Counted from the first letter of the stretch, positions 33,484 to 42,646 are shown. The stretch: DNA of 64,000 nucleotides from Bacillus sp. FJAT-27264 (GCF_001682855.1 NZ_MAQW01000012.1:992001-1056000); one strand, 5' to 3'. Translations and numbers: made by a program. The notes: a model not told the origin generated them from the letters alone.

Positions 33484-33521
33484 AAAACGGTGGGGCGCTA
33501 GAAGTACGCCTCACCGTTTCC
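33484..33521 (-). terminator. Terminator, probably of the hemEHY operon
   Basis: AAACGGTG-GGCG pairs with CGCC-CACCGTTT; on the minus strand it is followed by TTTTTTT. It lies 330 bases past the hemY stop, with dispersed repeat copy B between them. Confidence 0.65.
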
Positions 33522-33555
33522 AAATTCTATATTTATATAAATCATTATTAAATGA

Positions 33556-33583
33556 AATTCCCCGCAGCAAGCTGCGGGGAATT
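33556..33583. terminator. Perfect 13-bp inverted repeat
   Basis: AATTCCCCGCAGC / GCTGCGGGGAATT separated by only AA. Perfect stem but no T-tract; it may be an RNA-stabilising hairpin or a secondary terminator. Confidence 0.5.
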
Positions 33584-33644
33584 GAACCCCTAGCAATTAA
33601 AGAAAAAAGATAGGTTGGGTTATTACCAACAATGTACAAAGTGT

Positions 33645-33835
33645 GTTTAACGACATTTTTGTACCCTAAATACCCTACAACTAAGGGTTAATGGCAATTA
33701 AGGTCAATATTGTACCTTAAATCCTCCAGCTCAACCTCTTTAAGCGTATTTTTCGAAAATAAGATACAAAAATGTCCCTATTCCTCTTATTTTCCTATTT
33801 TAAAGAAATATAAGATACAAAAATGCTCTTAGTTG
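33645..33835 (+). repeat. Dispersed palindromic repeat, copy B
   Basis: About 191 bases with the same four boxes as copy A: TTTTTGTACCCTAAAT and GTACCTTAAAT in the left half, AAGATACAAAAATG twice in the right half. The right end runs into the hemY stop codon: TAGTTGGGC-AG-GCCCAACTA (33830-33849) is a perfect inverted repeat containing that stop. The rest of 33366-33846 holds only hairpins. Confidence 0.85.
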
Positions 33836-33846
33836 GGCAGGCCCAA

Positions 33847-35274
33847 CTATTCCTTCAAAGCACCCGCAGCGGCTTCGGCCAGAAGCTTGGCCTGCTTGAT
33901 GCAGTCCGGCATGCCGATACCGTCATATCCAGCGCCGAAAGCATACACCCCGGGAAGGCTCTCGGCCATTTCACTACGGAGCCGGGCAATCGCGGCTGGA
34001 TGGCCTACCGGGTACTGTGGCATTGAATGCCGCAGACGGGTGATTTCTGTAAACAAAGGCTTCGCGGTAATGCCCATGATCTCACGCAGATCCTTGCGCA
34101 CAAGCTCTGCCAATGCGTCGTCGGGCAGCTCTACATTCTGTTCATCACCGGAACGTCCTACGTAGCACCGCAGCAAAACCTTGTCATCGGGGCTGGTATG
34201 CAGCCATTTGGACGAAGTCCAGGTGCAAGCCGTAATGTTACGACCTTCCTTGCGCGGAACGAGAAAGCCGGAACCATCATACTCGCCGACAGTATCTTGC
34301 TTATTGAATGCCATAACCACATTTGCCACGGAGACATAGTTCACTGCATCCAGTGCTGACACATCGACATGCGGACGCAGCAGTTCTGCCGCGGCAAAAT
34401 TTTGCGTCGTCACATAAATATCATCCGCTTGCAGGCTCTCACCGTTATCCAGCATAATTTCATAGCGGTGAGTACGATCAGACCCACTATGTACTTTAAT
34501 GGAGGCTGCTGAAACTTCCGTGCGCTGCTCCACATCATGCAGTTCATGAATCAATCCGTGTACGAGGCTCTGCAGTCCCTTGGTGAAGGTCAAAAAGGCG
34601 CTTTTCTTGGTTCCTGTATGGGTCTCAGCCGGCTTGCGTCCGGTGGTCATCCCGCGAATCAAACTACCGTACTGGCGCTCCACATCCCCGAACTGCGGAA
34701 AGGTCGCCTGCAGGCTGATCTTGCGCATGTCCCCCGCATAAATCCCGGCAAGCAGTGGCTCGGTCATGTTCTCCAGTACCTCTGTTCCAAGCCGGCGCTC
34801 AATTAGCGACCCAAGGGATTCATCCTCTTTGCTGCGCTTTGGCGGGAGGATAAAGTCCATCATCGCCCGAGCCTTACCGCTGAAGGATACGAGCCCGCTT
34901 TTCAGAAACGGTCCAATCTCTGTAGGAATACCGAGCACCAGACCCGCAGGCATTGGATGAAGCTTGCCACGTTGCAAGATGTAGGTTTTCTTGGCATTGG
35001 GATTGGTGGTAACCAGTTCATGGTCAAGCTCCAGTTCCTTCGCCAGATCGCTCATCGCCGTTTTGCGGGCCAAGAAGGAATCCGGGCCTTTCTCGATGAC
35101 AAAGCCATCCCGGTGCAAGGTTTCAATCTTGCCGCCTAACGTCTTATCCTTTTCGATCAATACGATATCGGGGATTACCCCAGCCTCTTTATAGAACTTG
35201 CGCACATAAAAAGCGGCGCTGAGGCCGCTCAGGCCTCCGCCGATAATGACGATCTTCCTGGGGGAAGCGGTCAT
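33847..35274 (-). CDS. hemY: Coproporphyrinogen III oxidase, HemY/CgoX type
   Basis: A 475-residue FAD-dependent oxidase. The dinucleotide-binding motif is IVIIGGGLSGLSAAFYVRKF, with a second family block IEKDKTLGGKIETLHRDGFVIEKGPDSFLARK. The C-terminus has the FAD-binding GVYAFGAGYDGIGMPDCIKQ. In Firmicutes this enzyme oxidises coproporphyrinogen III to coproporphyrin III in the coproporphyrin-dependent heme route (family knowledge). AAGGTGA precedes the ATG. The start overlaps the hemH stop by 4 bases (ATGA), giving translational coupling. It is the last gene of hemE-hemH-hemY. Confidence 0.95.
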   Translation of the reverse strand: MTASPRKIVIIGGGLSGLSAAFYVRKFYKEAGVIPDIVLIEKDKTLGGKIETLHRDGFVIEKGPDSFLARKTAMSDLAKELELDHELVTTNPNAKKTYILQRGKLHPMPAGLVLGIPTEIGPFLKSGLVSFSGKARAMMDFILPPKRSKEDESLGSLIERRLGTEVLENMTEPLLAGIYAGDMRKISLQATFPQFGDVERQYGSLIRGMTTGRKPAETHTGTKKSAFLTFTKGLQSLVHGLIHELHDVEQRTEVSAASIKVHSGSDRTHRYEIMLDNGESLQADDIYVTTQNFAAAELLRPHVDVSALDAVNYVSVANVVMAFNKQDTVGEYDGSGFLVPRKEGRNITACTWTSSKWLHTSPDDKVLLRCYVGRSGDEQNVELPDDALAELVRKDLREIMGITAKPLFTEITRLRHSMPQYPVGHPAAIARLRSEMAESLPGVYAFGAGYDGIGMPDCIKQAKLLAEAAAGALKE

Positions 35275-36236
35275 GGCTGGGTCACCTTCATCTGGTTCAC
35301 CCGGCTTAATACGACATCGCTCAGAACAGACATGTAGGCCGGATCGCTGTTCAGCGATTCAGTCCGCGTAAAGCGCATATCCAGCTCGGCAGCGATTGCC
35401 GTTGCTTCGATATCAAGGTCATACAAGACCTCCAAATGATCAGACACGAAGCCGATTGGTGCAGACAGTACGTATTCCACTTGCTCCTTGCTGAGATCGC
35501 GCAATGTGTCAAGGATATCCGGGCCCAGCCAAGGCTCAGCCGTGCGCCCTGCACTTTGCCATGTGAATTGCCATGAAGCCACACCAGCTTTGTCCGCGAT
35601 GGCCTTAGAAGTCTCCATCAACTGGTCAACGTACGGATCACCCATGGCCAGGATGCGTTCCGGCAAGCTATGAGCGCTGAACAGAACACGGATCTCGTCA
35701 CGTGCCGCCCCCGCTTCCACATACTGATCCATCTTGGCTATCACTCTGCGGCTCAACACATCTATAAGTTCAGGATGCATATGGTAACTCTCCACAAACG
35801 ACATGTTAACGCCGCACTCCTCAGCCTTAGCCTGTGCCCGCTTGATATAGGTACCTACACTCATAACGGAATAGTGAGGCGCCAGCACAATCCCTACTGC
35901 TTGTGTAATGCCTGCCTTCGCCATCGCATCTACGCCATCCTCAATAAACGGACGGGCATGCTTCAAACCCTGGTAACAGACAAATTCCAGATCACGACCG
36001 CCTTTATCCTCATTCAACTTGGCCTGTAATGCCTCAACCTGACGGTCCGTATTCTCTCTAAGTGGAAATACGCCACCGACAATCGCTTCATAACGATCCT
36101 TCAGCTCCTTGAGCTGTTCTGCTGATGGCGGATTGCCACGCCGAATATGCGTATAGTAGGCTTCTACATTATCCAGGCTTTCAGGAGTGCCGTACGACAT
36201 GACTAAAACACCAATTTTTGTTGTCACGTTTTCCAT
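35271..36236 (-). CDS. hemH: Coproporphyrin ferrochelatase, HemH/CpfC
   Basis: A 321-residue ferrochelatase that inserts iron into coproporphyrin III in Firmicutes. Conserved blocks are GVLVMSYGTPESLDNVEAYY, YTHIRRGNPPSAEQLKELKD, VLAPHYSVMSVGTY, the catalytic His in FSAHSLPERI and the Glu in GFVSDHLEVLYDLDIE. ATG 36236 sits immediately after AAAGGGG; GTG 36227 would have normal spacing and may be the true start. There is no iron-sulfur cluster cysteine motif. Coupled to hemY by overlap and separated from hemE by 42 bases. Confidence 0.95.
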   Translation of the reverse strand: MENVTTKIGVLVMSYGTPESLDNVEAYYTHIRRGNPPSAEQLKELKDRYEAIVGGVFPLRENTDRQVEALQAKLNEDKGGRDLEFVCYQGLKHARPFIEDGVDAMAKAGITQAVGIVLAPHYSVMSVGTYIKRAQAKAEECGVNMSFVESYHMHPELIDVLSRRVIAKMDQYVEAGAARDEIRVLFSAHSLPERILAMGDPYVDQLMETSKAIADKAGVASWQFTWQSAGRTAEPWLGPDILDTLRDLSKEQVEYVLSAPIGFVSDHLEVLYDLDIEATAIAAELDMRFTRTESLNSDPAYMSVLSDVVLSRVNQMKVTQP

Positions 36237-36278
36237 CCCCTTTAGTAAGTTTTAGATCCAGTTGTCTGGGAACGCTAG

Positions 36279-37331
36279 CTATTTTCCAGCTCCCGCCAAT
36301 ACACCCGCCGAATACTCGTGAATATATTCTGTCAATTCCCTTAGCTTGTCCAGTGAAGCCTCAGGGAATAAGCCGTGACCTAGATTGAATACATAGCCCG
36401 GCTCCAGCACGCCTTCATCAATCAGGTCTTTGGCACGCTCCTTGAGCAGATCCATTGGCGCTGTCAGCAAGTAAGGGTCTAGGTTGCCCTGTACCGCGAA
36501 ATTGCCGCCGAGTCTACGCCGCCCTTCGGTCAGACTTACTCGCCAGTCCAGGCCGATAACATCGGCTTGAAGTCCCTGAAGGCTAGGCAGCAATTCCCCC
36601 GAGCTCACGCCTGGGAAATAAATTTTCGGTACGTCCAGATCGGACAGCTCGGCAAAAATGCGCTGGATCGTCGGCAGCACATAGATCTCGAAATCCCGAG
36701 GCGCCAAGGAGCCTACCCAGCTGTCAAACAACTGGAACGCCTTCCCACCGCTACGGACATGACTGCGCAAGTAAGCGATGACCATATCGCCCAACTTGTT
36801 CATTAGCTTTTCCCATACCTGCGGCTCACTGTACATCATCTCTTTGGTACGGATATAGTTCTTCGACGGTCTACCTTCAATTAAATAACTGGCAATCGTA
36901 AAGGGTGCGCCAGCAAACGTGATCAGCGGTACATCCAGTTCCTTCTCCAAAATAGAGATCGTTTCCAAAATGTGGCTCAGGTCGCCCTCAATGTCGATCG
37001 GCTTCAGCTTGTCCACATCAGCTCCGCTGCGGATCGGATTCTCGATCACTGGCCCGATGTTTTTGACAATGTCAAAGTCCACCCCGATGGAAGCCACAGG
37101 ATTCATAATATCCGAATATAAAATCGCTGCGTCCACGCCCAGCTTCTTCACAGGCATCATAGTTACTTCCGCGGCCAGCTCGGGCTGTCTGCAGATCTCG
37201 AGGAGCGAGTATTTCTCCTTGATTTTACGGTAGTCGGGATCATAACGACCGGCCTGCCGCATGTACCATACGGGAATGTGTTCCGTGTTCTGCTTCCTGC
37301 AGGCACGGATAAAAGTATCATTGTAGGTCAT
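36279..37331 (-). CDS. hemE: Uroporphyrinogen decarboxylase
   Basis: A 350-residue enzyme converting uroporphyrinogen III to coproporphyrinogen III by four decarboxylations. The signature PVWYMRQAGRYDPDYRKI near the N-terminus and the block GFAGAPFT-like (LITFAGAPFTIASYLIEG) match the family, as does VIGLDWRVSLTEGRRRLG and YVFNLGHGLFPEA near the C-terminus. GGAGATATTATC precedes the ATG. It is the first gene of the leftward hemEHY operon, with a candidate promoter at 37409-37381. Confidence 0.96.
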   Translation of the reverse strand: MTYNDTFIRACRKQNTEHIPVWYMRQAGRYDPDYRKIKEKYSLLEICRQPELAAEVTMMPVKKLGVDAAILYSDIMNPVASIGVDFDIVKNIGPVIENPIRSGADVDKLKPIDIEGDLSHILETISILEKELDVPLITFAGAPFTIASYLIEGRPSKNYIRTKEMMYSEPQVWEKLMNKLGDMVIAYLRSHVRSGGKAFQLFDSWVGSLAPRDFEIYVLPTIQRIFAELSDLDVPKIYFPGVSSGELLPSLQGLQADVIGLDWRVSLTEGRRRLGGNFAVQGNLDPYLLTAPMDLLKERAKDLIDEGVLEPGYVFNLGHGLFPEASLDKLRELTEYIHEYSAGVLAGAGK

Positions 37332-37380
37332 GATAATATCTCCATAAGATTTAATAAAATCTAAACTTCACATATTACCT

Positions 37381-37409
37381 ATTATGCCCTTTTTGCAGGG
37401 ATGTAACAA
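37381..37409 (-). promoter_or_regulatory. Likely sigma-A promoter of hemEHY
   Basis: On the minus strand TTGTTA (37409-37404), 17 bases, CATAAT (37386-37381), about 50 bases before hemE. The divergent MFS gene starts at 37558; the space between has no other clear signal. Confidence 0.5.
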
Positions 37410-37557
37410 CCGCCACACCTCCTGCAGAATGACAATCCTATGACATTACTATGACAAGTGTTGCACCGGAGATGTCGAAAAATGTGATATACTGATAGAA
37501 TGTCAATTTTTCGTGAATTTTTATTCCTATGATTTCCCTGAAAGGAAGTGAAGCACT

Positions 37558-38778
37558 TTGAAGAATTGGGAGACTTGGAAAGTCAATCTCATGGTGCTTT
37601 GGTTTGGACAATTTCTGGTCAACGCAGGCATGACGATGATTACACCATTTCTGACACTGTACCTTGCCAAGGATCTTGGCGTGCAGGGCGAGCATTCGAT
37701 CGGAATCTGGGCCGGCCTTATTTTTGCCGCCAATTTCCTGACCTCGTTTCTGTTTCAGCCCCTATGGGGCAAGCTGGCCGACAAATACGGGCGCAAAATT
37801 ATGCTGCTGCGCTCCAGCTTCGGTATGGCGATTGTCATCGTGCTGATGGGCTTTGCCCAGACCCCGATGCAACTGCTGCTACTGCGCCTGTTGAACGGTA
37901 CGATTTCCGGGTTCAATCCCGCCTCCATCGCCCTCGTCTCCGGCACAACGCCGAAGAACCGCATGGGCTTTGCGATGGGCCTCATGCAGTCCGGTTCGGT
38001 GGCGGGTACTATTCTGGGGCCGCTGATTGGTGGTTTGCTGGCCGACTGGATTGGGTTCCGCCCGATTTTTTATGTCGTAGGCGCATTGCTCTTTATCGCC
38101 TCATTACTGGCACTCTTCCTTGTTAAAGAAAAGTTCGACCGGCAGGAAGCCGCGCATGTACCGCAGATTTCGGTGATGGCTGGCTTGAAGGAGCTTACCA
38201 AGGTTCCTCAATTGCCCGCTTTGTTCGGGATTACCTTCCTGCTACAGTTCGCCATGATCAGCCCCATGACGCTGCTGCCTTTGTATGTAGAGAAGCTAAA
38301 TGGAACTGCCGTCAACATCGCCTTTTGGGCCGGTATGGTCAGCGCGGTCACTGGCGTCTCGAATATGCTGGCGTCTCCCGTCCTAGGCAAGCTAAGCGAC
38401 AAAATTGGGGCACATCGTATTTTAACTTATGCCTTGATCGGAGCCGCTGTATTCCTGATCCCGCAGGCTTTTGTAACGACTGTTTGGCAGTTAATCATCA
38501 TCCGCTTCCTGATGGGTGTGTTCATGGGCGGACTGCTACCCAGTGTCAACGCTCTTATCCGTACGTACACGCCTGACGGCAAGGAAAGCCGCGCCTTTGG
38601 CTTCAACAGCAGCACACTAGCCCTTGGCAATATGCTCGGTGCCATGATCGGCGGCTTCCTGTCCGGTTATATCGGGATCGAGGGACTTTTCATCATTTCA
38701 GGCAGTCTGCTCCTGATCAATATGTTCTGGGTGCGAATTAGGCTGTATAAACATACCACCCCGCGGCTGTTCCGTTGA
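37558..38778 (+). CDS. MFS multidrug-type efflux transporter
   Basis: A 406-residue transporter with 12 helices, charged only in the loops. The MFS motif A after TM2 reads GKLADKYGRKIMLLRSS, and a motif C-like GSVAGTILGPLIGGLLAD in TM5 marks drug/proton antiporters. It resembles the MdtG/NorA group. The start is TTG at 37558 following AAGGAAGTGA; no in-frame ATG lies closer. It is divergent from hemE and ends 2 bases from the convergent O-methyltransferase gene. Substrate unknown. Confidence 0.88.
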   Translation: MKNWETWKVNLMVLWFGQFLVNAGMTMITPFLTLYLAKDLGVQGEHSIGIWAGLIFAANFLTSFLFQPLWGKLADKYGRKIMLLRSSFGMAIVIVLMGFAQTPMQLLLLRLLNGTISGFNPASIALVSGTTPKNRMGFAMGLMQSGSVAGTILGPLIGGLLADWIGFRPIFYVVGALLFIASLLALFLVKEKFDRQEAAHVPQISVMAGLKELTKVPQLPALFGITFLLQFAMISPMTLLPLYVEKLNGTAVNIAFWAGMVSAVTGVSNMLASPVLGKLSDKIGAHRILTYALIGAAVFLIPQAFVTTVWQLIIIRFLMGVFMGGLLPSVNALIRTYTPDGKESRAFGFNSSTLALGNMLGAMIGGFLSGYIGIEGLFIISGSLLLINMFWVRIRLYKHTTPRLFR

Positions 38779-38780
38779 CG

Positions 38781-39413
38781 CTATTTAACGACTGCCAGGG
38801 CCAACCCGTCGTAGGCAGGCAGCAGTGTGCTGGTCAGCCGATCATCACTGGCGATCATTTCATTGAAACGACGCATAGCCTGCACGGCAGGTCCGTTCTT
38901 CTCGGTGTTCAGCGTACGACCGCGCAGGAAGATGTTATCCCCGGCAATAATTGCTCCCGGCTGTGCCAGTCGGATGGCATATTCCAGATAGTTCGGGTAA
39001 TTCTCCTTATCCGCATCGATGAAAAAGAAATCGAATGTGGCACCCTCAGCCTCCAGCTGCTTGAGGCTGTCAAGGGCCGGGCCCACTCTGTACTCTACAG
39101 CTTCGGCCCCAAAGCCGGCCTGTTCCAGATGACCACGCGCCAGCTCGGCATATTCGGCCTTTAGCTCCAGCGAAGTCAGCTTGCCTCCAGGCTCCAGCCC
39201 GCGGGACAAGCAGATGCCGCTGTAACCGCCAAGTGCGCCGATCTCCAGAATCCGCGATGACCGGGAGAGGCTAACGAGCATGCCCAGTAGCCGTCCGTAA
39301 CCCGGAGCAATGGAAACCTCCGGCATCCCTGCGGCAACGATCGCTGTTTTGACATCCAGCAGCAATTGATCTTCTGTATATAGCTGTTCACTGTATTCTT
39401 CCTGATTAAGCAT
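38781..39413 (-). CDS. SAM-dependent O-methyltransferase (Methyltransf_3)
   Basis: A 210-residue class I methyltransferase of the catechol/caffeoyl-CoA type. The SAM-binding motif I is ILEIGALGGYSGICLSRGL, the acidic loop reads LTSLELKAEYAELA, and the metal-binding region is FFFIDADKENYPNYLEYA with AGDNIFLRG. AAGGAGATTATAC precedes the ATG. Members methylate catechols or tRNA hydroxyuridine (TrmR in B. subtilis); which applies here cannot be told. It converges with the MFS gene. Confidence 0.88.
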   Translation of the reverse strand: MLNQEEYSEQLYTEDQLLLDVKTAIVAAGMPEVSIAPGYGRLLGMLVSLSRSSRILEIGALGGYSGICLSRGLEPGGKLTSLELKAEYAELARGHLEQAGFGAEAVEYRVGPALDSLKQLEAEGATFDFFFIDADKENYPNYLEYAIRLAQPGAIIAGDNIFLRGRTLNTEKNGPAVQAMRRFNEMIASDDRLTSTLLPAYDGLALAVVK

Positions 39414-39582
39414 GTATAATCTCCTTTGATCAGCTTGCCGATATCTCCTTAAGAGAGCCCGGTAAGTGTATTGTTTATTTTTTTACGGAATGACGGTCAT
39501 TGTGAACTGCCGCGCATTCCCCTATACTTGATTGTACTGGCTTTATGTATTTATCTACAAGTTAAATGGAGTTGAGACCTTT

Positions 39583-40722
39583 TTGAGCAAATTACAATTA
39601 ATCGCTACGGCACCGATGGGCCTGGAGGCCGTCGTGGCCCGCGAACTGAACCAACTGGGCTATGAGACCACAATCGAGAACGGACGAGTCCTGTTCAGCG
39701 GAGATTACATCGACATCTGCCGCTGCAATTTGTGGCTACGCACCTCCGACCGTGTTCTGGTCAAGATGGGGCAGTTTCCCGCGTCCACCTTCGATCAGTT
39801 ATTCGAAGGCGTCAAGGCACTGCCTTGGGCCGACTGGATTCCCGAACATGGAGAATTCCCTGTGGAAGGCCGTTCCCATAAATCACAGCTGACAAGTGTA
39901 CCTGCTTGCCAGGGTATCGTCAAGAAAGCGATTGTCGAGAAAATGAAGCAGTCGTACGAGACCGATTGGTTCCCAGAAAATGGGCCACGTTATGTCATTG
40001 AAGTGATTCTGCTGAACGATATCGCCTTAATCACACTGGATACGACAGGACCGGCGCTACATAAGCGCGGCTACCGCAGACATGCTACCGAAGCTCCGAT
40101 CAAGGAGACGATGGCGGCAGCGCTGCTGCAGCTCAGTCGCTGGAACGGCAGTCGTCCGCTATATGATCCGTGCTGCGGTTCCGGTACCATTCTGATTGAA
40201 GCCGCGATGATCGCTTGGAACATTGCTCCGGGCCTACGCCGCTCCTTCCCTTCCGAGCATTGGCCGGTCATTCCGAAGTCCCTCTGGGAGGAAGCCCGCG
40301 AGGAAGCAATCGACGCAGTGCGTGATGATTACCCGCTACAGCTGTTCGGTAGCGATATTGATCCTGAGGCCATTGAGATTGCCGAAGCTGCGGCCAAGAG
40401 TGCCGGACTGTCCGGTGAGATTACTTTTACCGTGCAGGCTGCCGCCAAGGTCAGACCACACGGAGAGTATGGCTGTATTATCACCAACCCGCCTTACGGT
40501 GAACGGATAAGCAGTGATAAGGAAGTAGAGAAACTGACCCGCCAATTCGGCGAGATGATGGTCTACCTGCCAACCTGGTCCTTCTTCGCCATCAGCCCTT
40601 ACAAAGAATTCGAGCAATACTACGGCCGTAAAGCCGATAAACGCCGCAAACTCTATAACGGGCGTATTGAATGCCAGTATTATCAATATCTGGGCCCATT
40701 GCCGCCGCGCAAGCCACAGTAA
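39583..40722 (+). CDS. THUMP-domain RNA methyltransferase, YpsC/RlmL-like
   Basis: A 379-residue RNA N2-guanosine methyltransferase. The N-terminal ferredoxin-like and THUMP domain spans about 1-155 (LIATAPMGLEAVVARELNQL). The Rossmann methyltransferase domain follows with GSRPLYDPCCGSGTILIEAA, LFGSDIDPEAIEIAEAAA and the catalytic NPPYGERI. The start is TTG 39583 after GGAG; the frame extends upstream to 39532 without signal. It most resembles B. subtilis YpsC, thought to modify 23S rRNA. A terminator follows. Confidence 0.92.
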   Translation: MSKLQLIATAPMGLEAVVARELNQLGYETTIENGRVLFSGDYIDICRCNLWLRTSDRVLVKMGQFPASTFDQLFEGVKALPWADWIPEHGEFPVEGRSHKSQLTSVPACQGIVKKAIVEKMKQSYETDWFPENGPRYVIEVILLNDIALITLDTTGPALHKRGYRRHATEAPIKETMAAALLQLSRWNGSRPLYDPCCGSGTILIEAAMIAWNIAPGLRRSFPSEHWPVIPKSLWEEAREEAIDAVRDDYPLQLFGSDIDPEAIEIAEAAAKSAGLSGEITFTVQAAAKVRPHGEYGCIITNPPYGERISSDKEVEKLTRQFGEMMVYLPTWSFFAISPYKEFEQYYGRKADKRRKLYNGRIECQYYQYLGPLPPRKPQ

Positions 40723-40732
40723 ATAACGAGCA

Positions 40733-40769
40733 ACGGACACTCTCCTACCAAGGAGAATGTCCGTTTTTT
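40733..40769 (+). terminator. Terminator after the RNA methyltransferase gene
   Basis: CGGACA-TCTCCT / AGGAGA-TGTCCG with a four-base loop, followed by TTTTTT. Confidence 0.9.
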
Positions 40770-40807
40770 AATGGTACTGCTCATTCTCCATATTCTCGGC
40801 ACCGCAA

Positions 40808-40853
40808 TAAAACAGCCTTAAAGGCGTGTGAATCACACGTATTAAGGCTGTTT
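40808..40853 (-). terminator. Terminator of the aldo-keto reductase gene
   Basis: AAACAGCCTTAA / TTAAGGCTGTTT encloses a second stem CGTGTG / CACACG; on the minus strand the hairpin ends in TTTTATT. Confidence 0.75.
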
Positions 40854-40880
40854 GTTTATACTAGTTCCTCAATAATCAAT

Positions 40881-41705
40881 CTAGAAAAAGAGCTTATCCG
40901 GGTTCGTACCGATCCGCTCGTCCGCATCCAACCCAGTAATCGCGTTCAGTTCTTCCTGGGACAATTCAAAATCAAAGATTTCACTGTTTTCCTTTATTCT
41001 AGAAGTCGTCACCGACTTTGGAATAATGATGATTTCATTCTGCAGTCCCCAGCGCAAAATCACTTGTGGCACTGTTTTCCCATGTCTTGCTGCAATCTCC
41101 GCGAGCAATTCATTGTCCTGGAGTCTGCCTTTCATCAAAGGGGCCCAGGCTTCGATTTGGATCTGGTGAAGCTTGCAAAAATCATGCAGTTCCTTCTGTA
41201 TGAAGCGAGGATGCAGCTCCACCTGATTGACAGCAGGCACAATTGAACTCTCTTTCATCAATTCCTGCAGATGGTGAACCTGAAAATTGCTCACCCCAAT
41301 CGCCCGTACCCGCCCTTCCTCGTAGAGCCGTTCCAGTGCACGCCATGTATCCTTATATTTATCTTGGCCCGGCCAGTGTATCAGATAGAGATCAATAACC
41401 TCCAGCCCCAGCTTACGACTGCTTAGATCAAAGGCTTTCAGTGTAGTATCGTAGCCCTGATCTGTGTTCCATACCTTTGTCGTTACAAAAAGGCTGTCGC
41501 GCGATACGCCGCTTGACGCAATGGCTTGTCCGACTTCCTCCTCATTTCCATAGATCGCTGCAGTATCAATGCTCCGGTAACCCAGCTCCAGCGCCGCCGT
41601 CACCGCCTTGGCGACCTCTTCTCCCTCCGCCTTGTAAGTGCCCAGTCCAAACCAGGGCATCGCTATTCCATTATTCAATATCGTTACATCGGTAATATGC
41701 TTCAT
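40881..41705 (-). CDS. Aldo/keto reductase, YvgN-like glyoxal reductase
   Basis: A 274-residue NADPH-dependent (beta/alpha)8 barrel. Catalytic tetrad residues are visible: Asp in RSIDTAAIYGNEEEVG, Tyr in the same block, Lys in FVTTKVWNTDQGYD and His in LYLIHWPG. The cofactor site includes IPKSVTTSRIKEN. It resembles B. subtilis YvgN/YtbE, which reduce methylglyoxal and other aldehydes. ATG 41705 (MKHITDV) is used with GAGGGG upstream; a GTG at 41717 is inside that site. Single gene. Confidence 0.9.
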   Translation of the reverse strand: MKHITDVTILNNGIAMPWFGLGTYKAEGEEVAKAVTAALELGYRSIDTAAIYGNEEEVGQAIASSGVSRDSLFVTTKVWNTDQGYDTTLKAFDLSSRKLGLEVIDLYLIHWPGQDKYKDTWRALERLYEEGRVRAIGVSNFQVHHLQELMKESSIVPAVNQVELHPRFIQKELHDFCKLHQIQIEAWAPLMKGRLQDNELLAEIAARHGKTVPQVILRWGLQNEIIIIPKSVTTSRIKENSEIFDFELSQEELNAITGLDADERIGTNPDKLFF

Positions 41706-41925
41706 ACCTGTCTTCACCCCTCTGAAATAGTCGGATTTCTAACAACGCTGCTATTATAGCATCATAATTCACTCAAGTAGAAACGGCTTTGCCGCCCTCC
41801 AAGGGACGGTATCCGTTTCAGCGAGAAATATAAGGATGATTTATAGCGTAAAACATATAAATCCTTATATCTTCACAAAAACCGCCCTGCAAAAATGCAG
41901 CGGCGGCCGGATGTGCGTCATATTA

Positions 41926-42165
41926 TTATTGCTGGGCAACGGGCCGCTTGACGAAAGATTCCACTTTCTTCAGCACTTCATCCTCTGTGGGAGCGCTGAT
42001 ATAGCGTCCGTTAATGAAGACAAATGCCCGTTTGCCGCAAGGTCCGCAGTAGGACTTGCAGCCGATCTTTATCTCGGCGTCTGGCGCCATTTTCTGCAGC
42101 TTCGGCACAATGCTTTTGAGACTGGTGAAATTGCACTTGTCGCATACTCGTATATCGTTAGCCAT
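41926..42165 (-). CDS. DUF1450 small cysteine-containing protein
   Basis: A 79-residue protein of the DUF1450 family (YuzB-like). Five cysteines occur as CDKC near the N-terminus and as CKSYCGPCG in the middle, a thioredoxin-ferredoxin-like arrangement that may bind metal or an iron-sulfur cluster. The block FVFINGRYISAPTEDEVL resembles thioredoxin-like ferredoxins. AAGGG lies 7 bases before the ATG. It lies 41 bases after the HesB-like gene on the same strand, suggesting a link with iron-sulfur or redox chemistry (inference). Confidence 0.82.
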   Translation of the reverse strand: MANDIRVCDKCNFTSLKSIVPKLQKMAPDAEIKIGCKSYCGPCGKRAFVFINGRYISAPTEDEVLKKVESFVKRPVAQQ

Positions 42166-42206
42166 GAAGCAACCCTTCTTTATGTCCGAAAATCAGGGGC
42201 GAATGC

Positions 42207-42509
42207 TTAGTGATCGCCGTGATTTCCTTTAGACGGATTAGTGATAACAAAACCTTCTTCCGGGAAGTACAGATAGTCAATCTTAACGCCGTCAAGCAAC
42301 GGCTGTCCCGCTTCCACAATCACGTCGATTTCCTTGTCTGTAGAAACCACAACATCATTTTCTTTAGGCGTGTCCAAATCCAGGCCGTAGTGGGCATGGT
42401 CGCCATGGGCATGCGTAATTGCAACGCGCAGTTTCAGTTCGCTGTTGCCTTCAAGTTCAATCTGCTTCTTTATCACTTTAGCCGCATTGCGGGTAATTTT
42501 GACGTTCAT
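42207..42509 (-). CDS. HesB/IscA-like protein lacking cluster cysteines
   Basis: A 100-residue protein with the HesB/A-type carrier fold: MNVKITRNAAKVIKKQIELE and YGLDLDTPKENDVVV, DGVKIDYLY. The three cysteines normally used to hold the cluster are absent. The tail NPSKGNHGDH and the loop ITHAHGDHAHYG are histidine rich instead, so metal binding could use His. ATG 42509 follows GGGAGATGGG. It belongs to the HesB-like group found in Firmicutes (CorNE/YneR relatives). Role unknown. Confidence 0.8.
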   Translation of the reverse strand: MNVKITRNAAKVIKKQIELEGNSELKLRVAITHAHGDHAHYGLDLDTPKENDVVVSTDKEIDVIVEAGQPLLDGVKIDYLYFPEEGFVITNPSKGNHGDH

Positions 42510-42646
42510 CTGCAACCCATCTCCCAGCATCTATAGTTTAAATACTCAATAATCTATTTTAAAGGAACTACGCTGCTAAAAGCAACCATATTGACAAAAT
42601 AGACACGTCTTCCGGACGCTAAAATAATCTGATCATTTATCTTCCG

